Part shown: positions 29,401 to 36,693 of the stretch, piece after piece | Layout of the letters: each line of letters begins with the position of its first letter | Numbering within the stretch: position 1 is the first letter of the stretch | Assembly: GCF_013408555.1 (NCBI RefSeq) | Contig: NZ_JACBZN010000001.1 | Span: 1,550,001-1,614,000, forward strand | Direction of reading: 5' to 3' | Source: Aeromicrobium tamlense | GTDB taxonomy: Bacteria > Actinomycetota > Actinomycetes > Propionibacteriales > Nocardioidaceae | Length of the DNA stretch: 64,000 bases | The notes under the pieces: model-generated | What the model saw: only the letters and a program-made list of their open reading frames with translations | What the model was told of the DNA's origin: nothing | The model's database searches: none | Made by a program: the position numbers and the translations under genes

Positions 29401-29505
29401 GACGTGCTCAACCGCACGGATGAGTACATCGGCACGGTCGAACCGCCGGATCGAACCAGGACCATCACCAGCACGCCGGACTGGAAGAAGCGCCGCACGT
29501 CCTAA
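26416..29505 (+). CDS. Large LysM-BTAD membrane protein closing the Tad operon
   Basis: 1029 aa. Two TM helices near residues 10-30 and 55-78, a Pro-rich linker, LysM repeats at about 166-214 (YTTRRGDSLWKIAQQLLG) and 229-287 (YAVQAGDTLWDIADRELG), a further TM at about 350-375, a long cytoplasmic region, and a C-terminal winged-helix plus TPR-like BTAD segment from about 775 (LLELAAYIALHPEGVVSREL, then SRMRNDVRDLRAWLG). LysM binds peptidoglycan; BTAD domains usually bind DNA or transmit signals. It may sense the cell wall around the pilus and signal inside. Last gene of the operon. Confidence 0.85.
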   Translation: MTGQRLRGLAATLAIVVLVAGVPVLMLAIGATPSPDEVIDLPSLLTRRDDGTLALLLLTLAVWAAWAVVAATLVTEIVAQIRGFRIPALPGLALPQQTARKLVTVAALAFIATPGTVPTLPVPATHAAVPVPRLDAEPPAAAPTAPPPREADPPAAEHVEPDPPTTTYTTRRGDSLWKIAQQLLGDGTRYAELIDLNHDVLGDRPDFLPIGLALRVPMTEDTHARRTAGNYAVQAGDTLWDIADRELGDPERYREIFDASTHIAQPDGGRLTDPDLIMPGWTLALPATGGPAARDPATQKHTDPSHPDDSQHETGPTRSPHSVEQTTEAVIDVTPSSTPSASVADGEGSSGWLVPGLAAGGTVLAGCLFLALRALRRAQLRYRRPGQVLAPTPTDLQPTEKTAVEVGAGVARTLEFLDRALRHLAAEFDGRAEPHPKLERVSLTAETLDVHLAEPATIPAPAPWSARAGRWTLTTGADIPDIDTLPPYPLLVSVGQSDAGALELLNLERFGSIDLTGDTERVDALARHLVAELALSPWSVLVEVHTVGIASELQGLDDLRLHHHAEAVDIRALVDQIRVSHAADSGDPDPFRVVIAASGIDVGELRDLVAAPAQRLGVAVVAMGSSARPAAMTLQVDSAGRLRIDGSNRRLQAAGLTTSEATTCAAIVDAARQTPTVPVPVFEDPVDDLQALIDQAGAVREDLVQPRPSGPAGDRSLLPDTTADYADAAATTAEDVAELAPIIPQDVAEEVLDADPDLDRDLAAWRDPEARLPKLTVLGPVALSAHGSTAPSERRRPVLLELAAYIALHPEGVVSRELAEVFRRSESRMRNDVRDLRAWLGSSPITGLPHLPAGDASRLYQETGTPGYQVDDLLVDLELFRRLRARGHARGAEGLDDLLAALRLVTGPPFALPSGHGWSWLYDDNRIHETAATAIADVAHLVVARTMTEGNIETARAAAQIACSAIPFDEVCQLDLLKVAFAEGHTQAATEMLDRDVLNRTDEYIGTVEPPDRTRTITSTPDWKKRRTS

Positions 29506-29621
29506 GCGACTCGCTCCGCCATGCCAGCTCGGTCCGCGTAAATGCAGCCGTGGGGCATATGCGGCGAAAAGACGCAGACTCCTACGTCACCGATTCCGGC
29601 ACCCCGGGACAGCCCCTGACG

Positions 29622-30338
29622 CTATCCAAAATGGCGGCGGAAGCGCTGCGTCTCGCCTCGGATTACGGCGCGAAACCCGCCTTGTTCGTACGCATGGCGC
29701 GCGTCGTACCAGTGGTCAACGCGATCACGGCGCCGCTCGGCTCGCAGTTGATCGGTGGATAGGACTTTGAGACCACTACTCGACGTCCACTTCTTCTGAA
29801 GGTCGCGAATCTGGCGAACTACCGAGACCAGGTCGGCCGCGTCGTCTCGCGGCGGGACCGTGTGCTTGTACGGGGACAGATCTAGAAGCAAGGGAGGATC
29901 CCGATGCACCTTCCCAGCCATGTCCTCGTAGGTCACGTGCACTTCATATGAGAGCGGAGCGGTCTGATCCTCGTCGAAGAATGCTGGCCCGGAACCAAGC
30001 GGGAGACGGATGCTCCGTCCCGGCGCCATCATCGGAATCGGCTGATCGAAGATGGAGAAGTTCGCAGAGCGCCGGTCGTTGGGTGGAACGAGTTCCTTGT
30101 CGAACGACACGGTGACATCCCGGGCAGGGTTCCTACCTGTGTTGCGAACCTCAAGGAACACGGACAAGCCCTTGAAGTAGAAGTCCACGATCACATACGG
30201 CCGGTACTCGAGTTCCCGTAGACGCCGCGATTCACGGAGTTGGCGAATCGCGATAACGCCGAGAACGATGTAGACGATTAGCGCGCCGACGCCGCCGAAT
30301 GCCGCCCACTCGGACGCTTGCCACGTTCTGAAGTCCAC
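29622..30338 (-). CDS. Membrane-anchored protein of unknown function
   Basis: 238 aa. One N-terminal TM helix (AAFGGVGALIVYIVLGVIAI, about 10-29), a short basic coiled stretch (RQLRESRRLRELEYRPYVIV) and a beta-rich domain with the phrase LEVRNTGRNPARDVTVSFD, seen in many membrane-tethered bacterial proteins. GTG 30338 is chosen because TACTGT lies exactly six bases upstream, the leaderless arrangement; longer readings add an improbable leader. First of several singly transcribed minus-strand cargo genes. Function unknown; a defence role is only suggested by company. Confidence 0.65.
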   Translation of the reverse strand: MDFRTWQASEWAAFGGVGALIVYIVLGVIAIRQLRESRRLRELEYRPYVIVDFYFKGLSVFLEVRNTGRNPARDVTVSFDKELVPPNDRRSANFSIFDQPIPMMAPGRSIRLPLGSGPAFFDEDQTAPLSYEVHVTYEDMAGKVHRDPPLLLDLSPYKHTVPPRDDAADLVSVVRQIRDLQKKWTSSSGLKVLSTDQLRAERRRDRVDHWYDARHAYEQGGFRAVIRGETQRFRRHFG

Positions 30339-30522
30339 AGCGCGACAGTATGCGATGGGTCCGCCATGGCCTCCGGACCAGATGGAGCTTCGGTGGGTTG
30401 GGTGGCGGGGCTGTCTCGCCGATGTGTGACGGCACGACGTGCTGGGACTAGTCGCCGATATGCAGCGAAAGGACGCGCTACGCGCCCTGGAGCTACGTGT
30501 CCTGGAACGCACGAGACGGCGT

Positions 30523-31071
30523 CTAAATCCAGTCAGCGATACCTGGAGATGGGGCGAAACCGTCGCTTACGCCTGAGCGATCGTAGTACCTCGTTACCTC
30601 TGCCTTCGGATACTTCGACACTCGAACGCTGACAAGCGCTGGTGCCTTCTCAAGCTCGTGCAGAGACTTGCTTGCGGGGCGGATACCGAACAACTCCAAG
30701 TGTTTGAGATTCGGCGGTAGCGTCAGCGGTCGAAGTGAAATGACCTCCGTGACCTTCCCGGACGAGTCCCAACTCGGCAGCGTGGATAGGCGCAAGGTGC
30801 GGAGGTTGGTCAGTCGCCCCAAGGGCTCCAGGTCAGTCACACCGGGCATGTGGAGGACGCTGAGGTACTTCAACCTGGAGAGTGAGCCGATCGGCTCCAG
30901 ATCGCGGTCCGGGTACGAGGCGACGACCAGGGTTTCGAGATTCTGGTAGTGCTGCCCGATTGATGTGAGTGACGCGTAGTTGCAGTGCCAGACGCGCAGA
31001 GCTTGGACGAAGGCAGTCTCAGGATCTGTCGGCAACGTCTTGGATCTGTCGCGCATTAGGTCCCGAATCAC
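30523..31071 (-). CDS. Leucine-rich-repeat protein
   Basis: 182 aa with about four LRR-like units: NLETLVVASYPDRDLEPIGS, LKYLSVLHMPGVTDLEPLGR, LTNLRTLRLST and LKHLELFGI. GTG start at 31071 is supported by TACGCT six bases upstream (leaderless). No signal peptide or TM helix, so cytoplasmic. Short solenoids of this kind usually mediate protein binding. It sits between two unrelated minus-strand genes; partner and function are unknown. Confidence 0.7.
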   Translation of the reverse strand: MIRDLMRDRSKTLPTDPETAFVQALRVWHCNYASLTSIGQHYQNLETLVVASYPDRDLEPIGSLSRLKYLSVLHMPGVTDLEPLGRLTNLRTLRLSTLPSWDSSGKVTEVISLRPLTLPPNLKHLELFGIRPASKSLHELEKAPALVSVRVSKYPKAEVTRYYDRSGVSDGFAPSPGIADWI

Positions 31072-31198
31072 GGCGTCAGCGTAGTCCCACTACGAGGTTG
31101 TCGAAGGCCTCGGAAAGAACGCTGCCTTCGCGGCGGTATGACGCGCCATCTTGCGAACCCGGGCGGGCCAGCGTCCGGAGTGTCCCGGAATCCAGCAC

Positions 31199-31714
31199 CT
31201 AGCCTGCGGACGACGCACGCTGTTTCAGCGTCTTCAGCACAATGCCCGCGAACTCCTCAGCTTCGTCGCTGCCCGCGCCGGGCAAGGTGAAGGCGCCGGC
31301 GTCATGTTCGATGACCCACCCTGCGTTCGCTTCCAGGAGTTGGGGCGGACCCCAGTACTGAGTTTGGGAAACACGAACCCCGGTGACCGAGTTGAGCGGG
31401 AACGTTCGCGCATCCACTTGGGCGGCGGGTTCGTCACGCCGCATGAACCCGCGGTGGAGTTCGAGGTACCAGTCGCGAGCAGGCCCGACTCCGCTCACCA
31501 CGGTCACCATTGAGCCGTCTAAGGACGCGATGTTCCACAGAGTGGGCTCGTCGTCCTTCTGCTGGATGAACTCGGCAACCAGCAGCTGCGGCTCCAGGCC
31601 GGCGAGCAGCATGAACGGGTGCAGGACCTCGAACGGCGGCGCGCACCCGCGGGTCGTTCGGAACGAACTGAATCGTTCGACTAGGACCTTGGTTTTCTCG
31701 GCGTCGAATCGCAT
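31199..31714 (-). CDS. Hypothetical protein
   Basis: 171 aa, soluble. The N-terminal half has a charged helix (KTKVLVERFSSF) and hydrophobic strands (FEVLHPFMLLAGLEPQLLVA). The C-terminal half reads WVIEHDAGAFTLPGAGSDEA and ends in a helix. No family recognised. ATG 31714 has TGGAG about nine bases upstream. Convergent-divergent setting: it is divergent from the zinc-ribbon gene across 147 bp. Confidence 0.6.
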   Translation of the reverse strand: MRFDAEKTKVLVERFSSFRTTRGCAPPFEVLHPFMLLAGLEPQLLVAEFIQQKDDEPTLWNIASLDGSMVTVVSGVGPARDWYLELHRGFMRRDEPAAQVDARTFPLNSVTGVRVSQTQYWGPPQLLEANAGWVIEHDAGAFTLPGAGSDEAEEFAGIVLKTLKQRASSAG

Positions 31715-31861
31715 GAGCCAACTCCAGCACGTGCCTCCGACACAATGAGGCGCCATCGCGCTGGTCGTTGGGGTTGCCCGGGCCCGTAATTTGTCGGTGG
31801 TTCTTCCTAACCTTGTTCTCGGAGGGTCGAACCAGGTGATGCTGAGGGGGGTGTCGAACAG

Positions 31862-32167
31862 GTGGCTACTACTTTGAGTTCGCATGTGGCGGTCAAGGTG
31901 AAGGCACAGCTGCGGTGCGGGCGGTGCGGCGAAACTCCAGGGCTGTGTGCGCCCGTCCGTGTCGCGGCACCACCGTCGGTGCGTTGCGACCACCCGACCC
32001 ACACCTCAGCCGACCACGACGCAGCCGGTGAAATCGTGTGCCCGATCTGCTCGGTCCCCTGGCGCCTCTCCGACGACCTCCTCACCGTCCTCCTCGAAGA
32101 GGAGATCTACCGAAACGCCGACCGCTGCCAGCGGAACGGTGTTGTTGAGGTCCGGTGCGGATACTGA
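31862..32167 (+). CDS. Small zinc-ribbon-like protein
   Basis: 101 aa. CxxC pairs CGRC and CPIC, with further Cys/His between (CDHPTH), suggest one or two zinc-binding sites. The C-terminal helix is acidic (DDLLTVLLEEEIYRN). GTG start with GAGGGGGG upstream. Its stop overlaps the DUF4062 gene start (TGATGA), so the two are co-translated and probably function together. Unrecognised family. Confidence 0.65.
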   Translation: MATTLSSHVAVKVKAQLRCGRCGETPGLCAPVRVAAPPSVRCDHPTHTSADHDAAGEIVCPICSVPWRLSDDLLTVLLEEEIYRNADRCQRNGVVEVRCGY

Positions 32168-33303
32168 TGACCATGAAGGTCTTCATCTCCTCGGTCCGCC
32201 GCGGCCTCGCCTCCGAACGCGATTACCTGCCCGACCTCATCCGAGCCACCGGGAACGTTCCGATGCGGTTCGAAGACTTCGGCGCCCAAGACCTCACCAG
32301 CCGCGGCGCCTGCCTCGGTGGTGTCCAGGACGCAGACGTGTACCTCCTCATCCTCGGCGCCGAGTACGGCACCGAGATGGGCGACAGCGGCGTCGCCGCC
32401 ACCGAAGAAGAGTTCAACGTCGCCATGGAACGCGGCATCCCCATCCTGGTTTTCGTCAAAGCCGGCATCGACCCCGAACCTGCCCAGCAGGACTTCATGG
32501 ACCGGGTCGGGAACTACCAGGAAGGGCGCTTCTGGGCCGGGTTCGCCGACAACGCCGAACTTGGCGTGCGCGTCACCAAAGCCCTGAACGAGCAGCAGAT
32601 TCCAGCGCCGCCGTTCCAACAGGTAGCCCTCACTCACCAGGTCGAGGTCGCGTGGCGCTCCCAGCAGAGCTCCATCCCCGGCATCCGGGACAGCCACACC
32701 CCGGTCCTCGAGGTTCACGTCGCGCCCATCGAGCCGACACCACTGCGGCCGGTCGCAGCACTCGGCGACCTCGCCGTCCGCCTCGCCGGCGACGCACGCC
32801 AGCAGGGGTTCTTCGGGCACGGCGACCCGCTCGACATCGACTCAGACACCAACTACGCCTGGGCGGTCCGTGTCGACGACGGCCAACGCCGCGGCGGCGG
32901 ATGGAACGAGCTCCGCACCGACCCGTACGCAGGCATCTACGTTTCCCGCCCCGGCGCCGTCACCATCTTCCAAGCGCTCCCCAGAGACACCATGGGCGCA
33001 ATGGTCGACGACAACGACCTCACCCAGCGCTTCACCGTTCTCCTGCGACACCTCGTCGCGTACCTCCCGGCGTCGGCGAACATCACAATCGCCGCAGCCA
33101 TCGACCCCGCCGACAGCGTGACCCTCGGGGACCCCACCGCTGTCGGGCACCGTAACAGCGGAACGATGGGTGCCTTCGGCCGCGGCCCTATCTACGCACC
33201 GCCAGCGGACCAGATCGCGACCAGCACCCTCGGAACGCACCTGCACGAGGTCGCCCGCGACTTGGCCGCTCGCATCGTTCAGCAGCTCCGCGACACCCGC
33301 TGA
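32167..33303 (+). CDS. DUF4062-domain protein
   Basis: 378 aa. The N-terminal MKVFISSVRRGLASERDYLP, ADVYLLILGAEYG, then ATEEEFNVAMERGIPILVFV is a DUF4062 domain (about 1-120). From established knowledge this domain is flavodoxin/TIR-like and is often N-terminal in NTPase or effector proteins linked to phage defence. The remaining 250 residues have no recognisable NTPase motif and may be the partner or effector part (FGHGDPLDIDSDTNYAWAVR). Start 32167 or the ATG two codons later. Co-translated with the zinc-ribbon gene. Confidence 0.8.
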   Translation: MTMKVFISSVRRGLASERDYLPDLIRATGNVPMRFEDFGAQDLTSRGACLGGVQDADVYLLILGAEYGTEMGDSGVAATEEEFNVAMERGIPILVFVKAGIDPEPAQQDFMDRVGNYQEGRFWAGFADNAELGVRVTKALNEQQIPAPPFQQVALTHQVEVAWRSQQSSIPGIRDSHTPVLEVHVAPIEPTPLRPVAALGDLAVRLAGDARQQGFFGHGDPLDIDSDTNYAWAVRVDDGQRRGGGWNELRTDPYAGIYVSRPGAVTIFQALPRDTMGAMVDDNDLTQRFTVLLRHLVAYLPASANITIAAAIDPADSVTLGDPTAVGHRNSGTMGAFGRGPIYAPPADQIATSTLGTHLHEVARDLAARIVQQLRDTR

Positions 33304-33355
33304 CGGGGAGTGGCTTCCCAGCCAGTTGATGCACCCCGCTGGCCCTTCTGCCTGT

Positions 33356-34009
33356 TTAGTCCTGCGTTCGGCGCTGGCGGTCTTCGTCAATCGCTCGCTT
33401 GGTTCTCAGGCGCCCCCAGTGCTCGAAGAGTGAGTCCGGAAGAAGTTGCGCGGACAGTTCCCACCACTCGTCAGCCTCGGACCATCGTTGGGCAACAGCA
33501 TCCGCATCCAAGTGCCGGGTCGTCACGCTGTTCTCAATCGTGTTCCGAGCATCGGCAATCAGCTCTTCGTCGGTCTTCGAGGCATAGGTCGGGTTGACCT
33601 GTGCCATGGCCTTGCGCCAGTTCGCCCGCGCGACCGGGTTCTCGATGACGTCTCGCATCGTCTCGCGCGTCCTGTCCGTGGTCCTGTTGTAGGCCGACGG
33701 GTCCTCTTTGCCACGCACAAAGTCGTCAAGGTCCCGCTTCAGCGCACGAATCAAGAAATCCTCGGCGACACCGCCGTCGTTGATCGCAACCTCTAGAACC
33801 TCCCGCAGCGCACCCATCGCATCGCCACGAGCCATGTGTTCAGGGAAGAAACCAGCGGTGAAGTTCAACAACGTGAACGACCCGTAGGTATGCCACCAGT
33901 GCGGCTCCAGCTCGGTTTCCCTGTCGAGAAACTGGATGAACAACTCGACGAGTTCGCCAGGCACGCCGCTTATACGTGGACGCGCGCCATGTCCTGCGCC
34001 TGAACTCAT
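33356..34009 (-). CDS. Hypothetical helical protein
   Basis: 217 aa, mostly alpha-helical and acidic: GELVELFIQFLDRETELEPH, FFPEHMARGDAMGALREVLE, TDRTRETMRDVIENPVARAN. No family recognised and no TM helix. The ATG at 34009 is preceded by TAGGGT with a six-base spacer, the leaderless pattern. Convergent with the DUF4062 gene. It may belong to the same cargo pocket; function unknown. Confidence 0.65.
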   Translation of the reverse strand: MSSGAGHGARPRISGVPGELVELFIQFLDRETELEPHWWHTYGSFTLLNFTAGFFPEHMARGDAMGALREVLEVAINDGGVAEDFLIRALKRDLDDFVRGKEDPSAYNRTTDRTRETMRDVIENPVARANWRKAMAQVNPTYASKTDEELIADARNTIENSVTTRHLDADAVAQRWSEADEWWELSAQLLPDSLFEHWGRLRTKRAIDEDRQRRTQD

Positions 34010-34570
34010 GAAACAACCCTAGCCACAGGGACACGCAAAGAACGTGGCCGACGAACACGATATCCGCCGCAACTACCGGACGCCGCCTTCGTCGACGAAC
34101 ACCACTTGCTCGCCCTCTTCGTCCCCACGCAGAACAGCGATTCCGGGATCGCGGCCGTGCGTCATTCTGGGCGGAAGGCAGCATGGCGTTCTGCAGCAAG
34201 AATGGGGGAACCCTGCTCGATGTCGCGGCGGCCCGGCCCAAATCGAGCACCCGTTTGCGATCACTTCGGACGTGAATTGTCCCGCGTTCGTCCACCGGGG
34301 TGCCCCCGCGGCGTCGCGACGCGTCGCGCCATCCGCCGTCGCTGACCGGTCCCGGTCCGCTCATGAATGTCCCACATAGGAGTCTGGCTCGCATCGGTTT
34401 CTGAACAGGGGGTGTTCGGGGGTGTTCGCGTGGCGAGGGGCCTGAACTTTCTGAACAAATTTGCGAACGGCCTCTGATCTGCGGAAACGCTTCGCGAACG
34501 CCCCCAACAGTCCGGTCGCGTTCAGGGCGTTCGGACCGGGAATCGCCGGTGCTGGGTGCACATTCAGGGC
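34010..34570. other. Gene-free region upstream of the primase, candidate replication or control region
   Basis: 561 bp without a credible gene. From 34400 to 34535 it is dense in short GAAC/GTTC motifs: a tandem decamer GGGGGTGTTC at 34408-34427, CTGAAC at 34401, 34442 and 34451, and GCGAAC at 34463 and 34494. A 22-base stretch at 34469-34490 matches, with one change, the complement of 59109-59130 beside attR. The first 390 bp show nothing notable. Confidence 0.5.
34408..34427 (+). repeat. Tandem decamer GGGGGTGTTC x2
   Basis: Two exact copies directly adjacent. A third copy occurs at 18551-18560 upstream of the relaxase, in a 9-bp inverted repeat. They may bind a common element-encoded protein (relaxase accessory factor, ParB or repressor). 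Confidence 0.6.
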
Positions 34571-35485
34571 ATGAGGAGAGTCCAGAAGCCACCAGCGCCG
34601 GCGGATCGCTGGGGAGCTGAACTACACGAGGCACTCGCGCTCGCCTCGTCCCAAGCGGATGCGTTGAGTTTGTTGTTGAGTCGGCACATTCCCGTGTTTC
34701 CCTGCGTGCCGGGCGGGAAGACTCCGCTGACGGCGCATGGGTTCCACGACGCGACCGCCGACATCGCGCAAGTCGGCCCGTGGTGGACGCGGTGGCCTGA
34801 CGCCAACATCGGCGTACCGACCGGAGCGCGGTCGGGCATCGATGTTGTGGACGTGGATGTTCACCCTCTTGGTTCGGGGTTCGCTGCGTTCGAGCGTGCG
34901 CGCCTCGAGGGTCTGGTCGATGGCTGGTCGTGGCTGGTGCGGACGCCGTCGGGCGGGGTCCACGCGTACTTCCCGAGTGAGCCGGGTCGTGAGCAGCGGT
35001 CGTGGCAGGTGCCCGGCAAGCACATCGACTTCCGCGGCGACGGCGGTTACATCATCGTGCCGCCGTCGGCGGTCGCGGACTCCGACGGATCCGGTGGCGT
35101 GTACAGGTCCATCGCGGTCGCCACCCATCACGAACCCGCTCCCATGGACGCGCGAGCGTTGCGCGCATTCCTGGATCCACCGAAGCCCATGGCCAGACCG
35201 ATCGACGCGCCAGCTCTCGACGCTCGACCGGAGCGACTCGCAGCATGGGTGGCGAGTCGGCATGAGGGCGGAAGGAATGCTGGCTTGTTCTGGGCGGCGT
35301 GCCGGATGGTCGAGCAAGGTCTCGACTTTCCCACCACGGCGGCGATGCTGAGTCGAGCCGGCTGCGAGGCGGGCTTGTCCGAACGGGAGTCGATCACCAC
35401 CATCCGCTCGGCCTACCGGGTCGCAGCCCCAGCAGCGGCCCCTTGCGCGAACCGATCGATCCCCGTCGAGGCAGTCGGACGATGA
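34571..35485 (+). CDS. Bifunctional DNA primase/polymerase (Prim-Pol) domain protein
   Basis: 304 aa. The archaeo-eukaryotic-type Prim-Pol N-terminal domain is clear: FPCVPGGKTPLTAHGFHDAT, WPDANIGVPTGARSG, the metal-binding DxD in IDVVDVDVHPLG, RTPSGGVHAYF and DFRGDGGYIIVPPS. The C-terminal third (RNAGLFWAACRMVEQGLDFP, then ESITTIRSAYRVA) is a helical PriCT-like part. No helicase domain follows, so it is a stand-alone primase. It probably primes complementary-strand synthesis after transfer, or autonomous replication of the excised circle. GTG 34556 is an alternative start. Confidence 0.85.
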   Translation: MRRVQKPPAPADRWGAELHEALALASSQADALSLLLSRHIPVFPCVPGGKTPLTAHGFHDATADIAQVGPWWTRWPDANIGVPTGARSGIDVVDVDVHPLGSGFAAFERARLEGLVDGWSWLVRTPSGGVHAYFPSEPGREQRSWQVPGKHIDFRGDGGYIIVPPSAVADSDGSGGVYRSIAVATHHEPAPMDARALRAFLDPPKPMARPIDAPALDARPERLAAWVASRHEGGRNAGLFWAACRMVEQGLDFPTTAAMLSRAGCEAGLSERESITTIRSAYRVAAPAAAPCANRSIPVEAVGR

Positions 35486-35835
35486 ACACGCAACAGCGGT
35501 ACCAACGTCGCGTCGACCGTTCCGCTCGCGAGAACGGCGTCTCGCCGGTCCTGGTTGGCCCTTCGGAGGACGCCATTTCTGGGGATCTGACGAAGCCGGG
35601 CTCGCTTGGACAATCGCCCTCGATGAACAGACCGCGCCGGACTATCGCCTGGGTGCGCGTCAGCGAACTGCACGCCGTGCTGGGGTCGCGCGCCGTCGGG
35701 CGAGGCATCGATCTGCAGAACGAACTGGCAAGCCGGGCGCGCGCGGCACGCACCCAGCAGAATCACGTCGCGAGTCTCCACGATGACGCGCCCGCGGCCA
35801 TCGGCCGCACCAGCCGCTCCGGCACACGTGAGTGA
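35482..35835 (+). CDS. Small hypothetical protein downstream of the primase
   Basis: 117 aa, basic. The ATG overlaps the primase stop (ATGA), so it is translationally coupled. The middle has RRTIAWVRVSELHAVLGSRA, followed by an Arg/Ala-rich helix; the N-terminus is low complexity. No family recognised. Probably an accessory of the replication module. Confidence 0.6.
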   Translation: MNTQQRYQRRVDRSARENGVSPVLVGPSEDAISGDLTKPGSLGQSPSMNRPRRTIAWVRVSELHAVLGSRAVGRGIDLQNELASRARAARTQQNHVASLHDDAPAAIGRTSRSGTRE

Positions 35836-35856
35836 TCGGACGGAGGGTCGAACGCT

Positions 35857-36693
35857 ATGACTGTCCATGCGGATCTCGAGTCCACCGAGGGACTGCGGTT
35901 CCTGTTGCTGCGCCTCGCCTACTCCGGGCCACGCGCATGGCAGGACGAAGCCGAGGCAACCGAGCTGGTCGAATTCCTGACGACCAAGTACGGCGCTCTC
36001 GCCCGCAAGTACGGCCTGGAGCCGGCTGACGCAGCGGCCGCCGCTTTCGACGTCATGCGCACCAGGTCGGCCCGAGTCGCCGACGACACGTGGGCGGTCA
36101 TCACCCGCGCCGTGCAGCTGACGCTGATCTACGAGGCGCGGGCGCAAGGACTCCTGTGTTCGAACCAAGCAGCTCGGCGGCCCGAGCTGGCGGACTGCCA
36201 TGACGCGGAGCGGTTCAGCGACCGCGAGCGAGCTCTCGCGGAGTTCCATCCCGCATTCCATGTCCACGACACCGAGACCTCCCCTGACACCAGCGACGAC
36301 CGCCTTGAGGAGTCGACCAACTCCTTCGTCGCGCTGGATCGAGCGGTCGAACTGTTCACCGAGAACGGCTGGCCGCCGGCCGCGGCCCGAATGGTCCTGG
36401 AGTACGTGTGCTCCCAGTTGAGTAGCTGCGGGGACCGCCAGCGCGCCTACGAGTACCTCCGCCGCGACGTCCGAGGTCGCCGCCAGTTGGACCTGGACCA
36501 GCGGTCGTGGATCCGCTTGCTGCGCGTGGTGCTGGGTGACCCGCGCCGAGACTTCGCGGGCACCCGCCTGGGACGCGGCGTCCTCCTCCGACTCTGCTTG
36601 GGTGAAGAACTCGCCGAGCTGTGCTGCGACGACGAGGTCACCGCGATCATCTGGGAATCGTCACCGACGGCTGCGGGAGACGCTCATGCCTGA
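35857..36693 (+). CDS. Conserved ICE-type hypothetical protein
   Basis: 278 aa, helical, cytoplasmic. LAYSGPRAWQDEAEATELVE and YLRRDVRGRRQLDLDQRSWI, then RLLRVVLGD, look like a conserved structured protein. I do not recognise a named family. It lies between primase and ParB and overlaps parB by 8 bp, so it is likely part of the replication/maintenance operon. Confidence 0.65.
   Translation: MTVHADLESTEGLRFLLLRLAYSGPRAWQDEAEATELVEFLTTKYGALARKYGLEPADAAAAAFDVMRTRSARVADDTWAVITRAVQLTLIYEARAQGLLCSNQAARRPELADCHDAERFSDRERALAEFHPAFHVHDTETSPDTSDDRLEESTNSFVALDRAVELFTENGWPPAAARMVLEYVCSQLSSCGDRQRAYEYLRRDVRGRRQLDLDQRSWIRLLRVVLGDPRRDFAGTRLGRGVLLRLCLGEELAELCCDDEVTAIIWESSPTAAGDAHA

Noticed and set aside
29550-29762. 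70-codon plus-strand open frame after the Tad operon
   Set aside because: Overlaps the well-formed C-terminus of the minus-strand membrane protein and has no ribosome site or conserved look.
34044-34379. Open frames in the first part of the primase upstream region
   Set aside because: Low-complexity Ser/Arg/Pro translations on both strands; no conserved segments.
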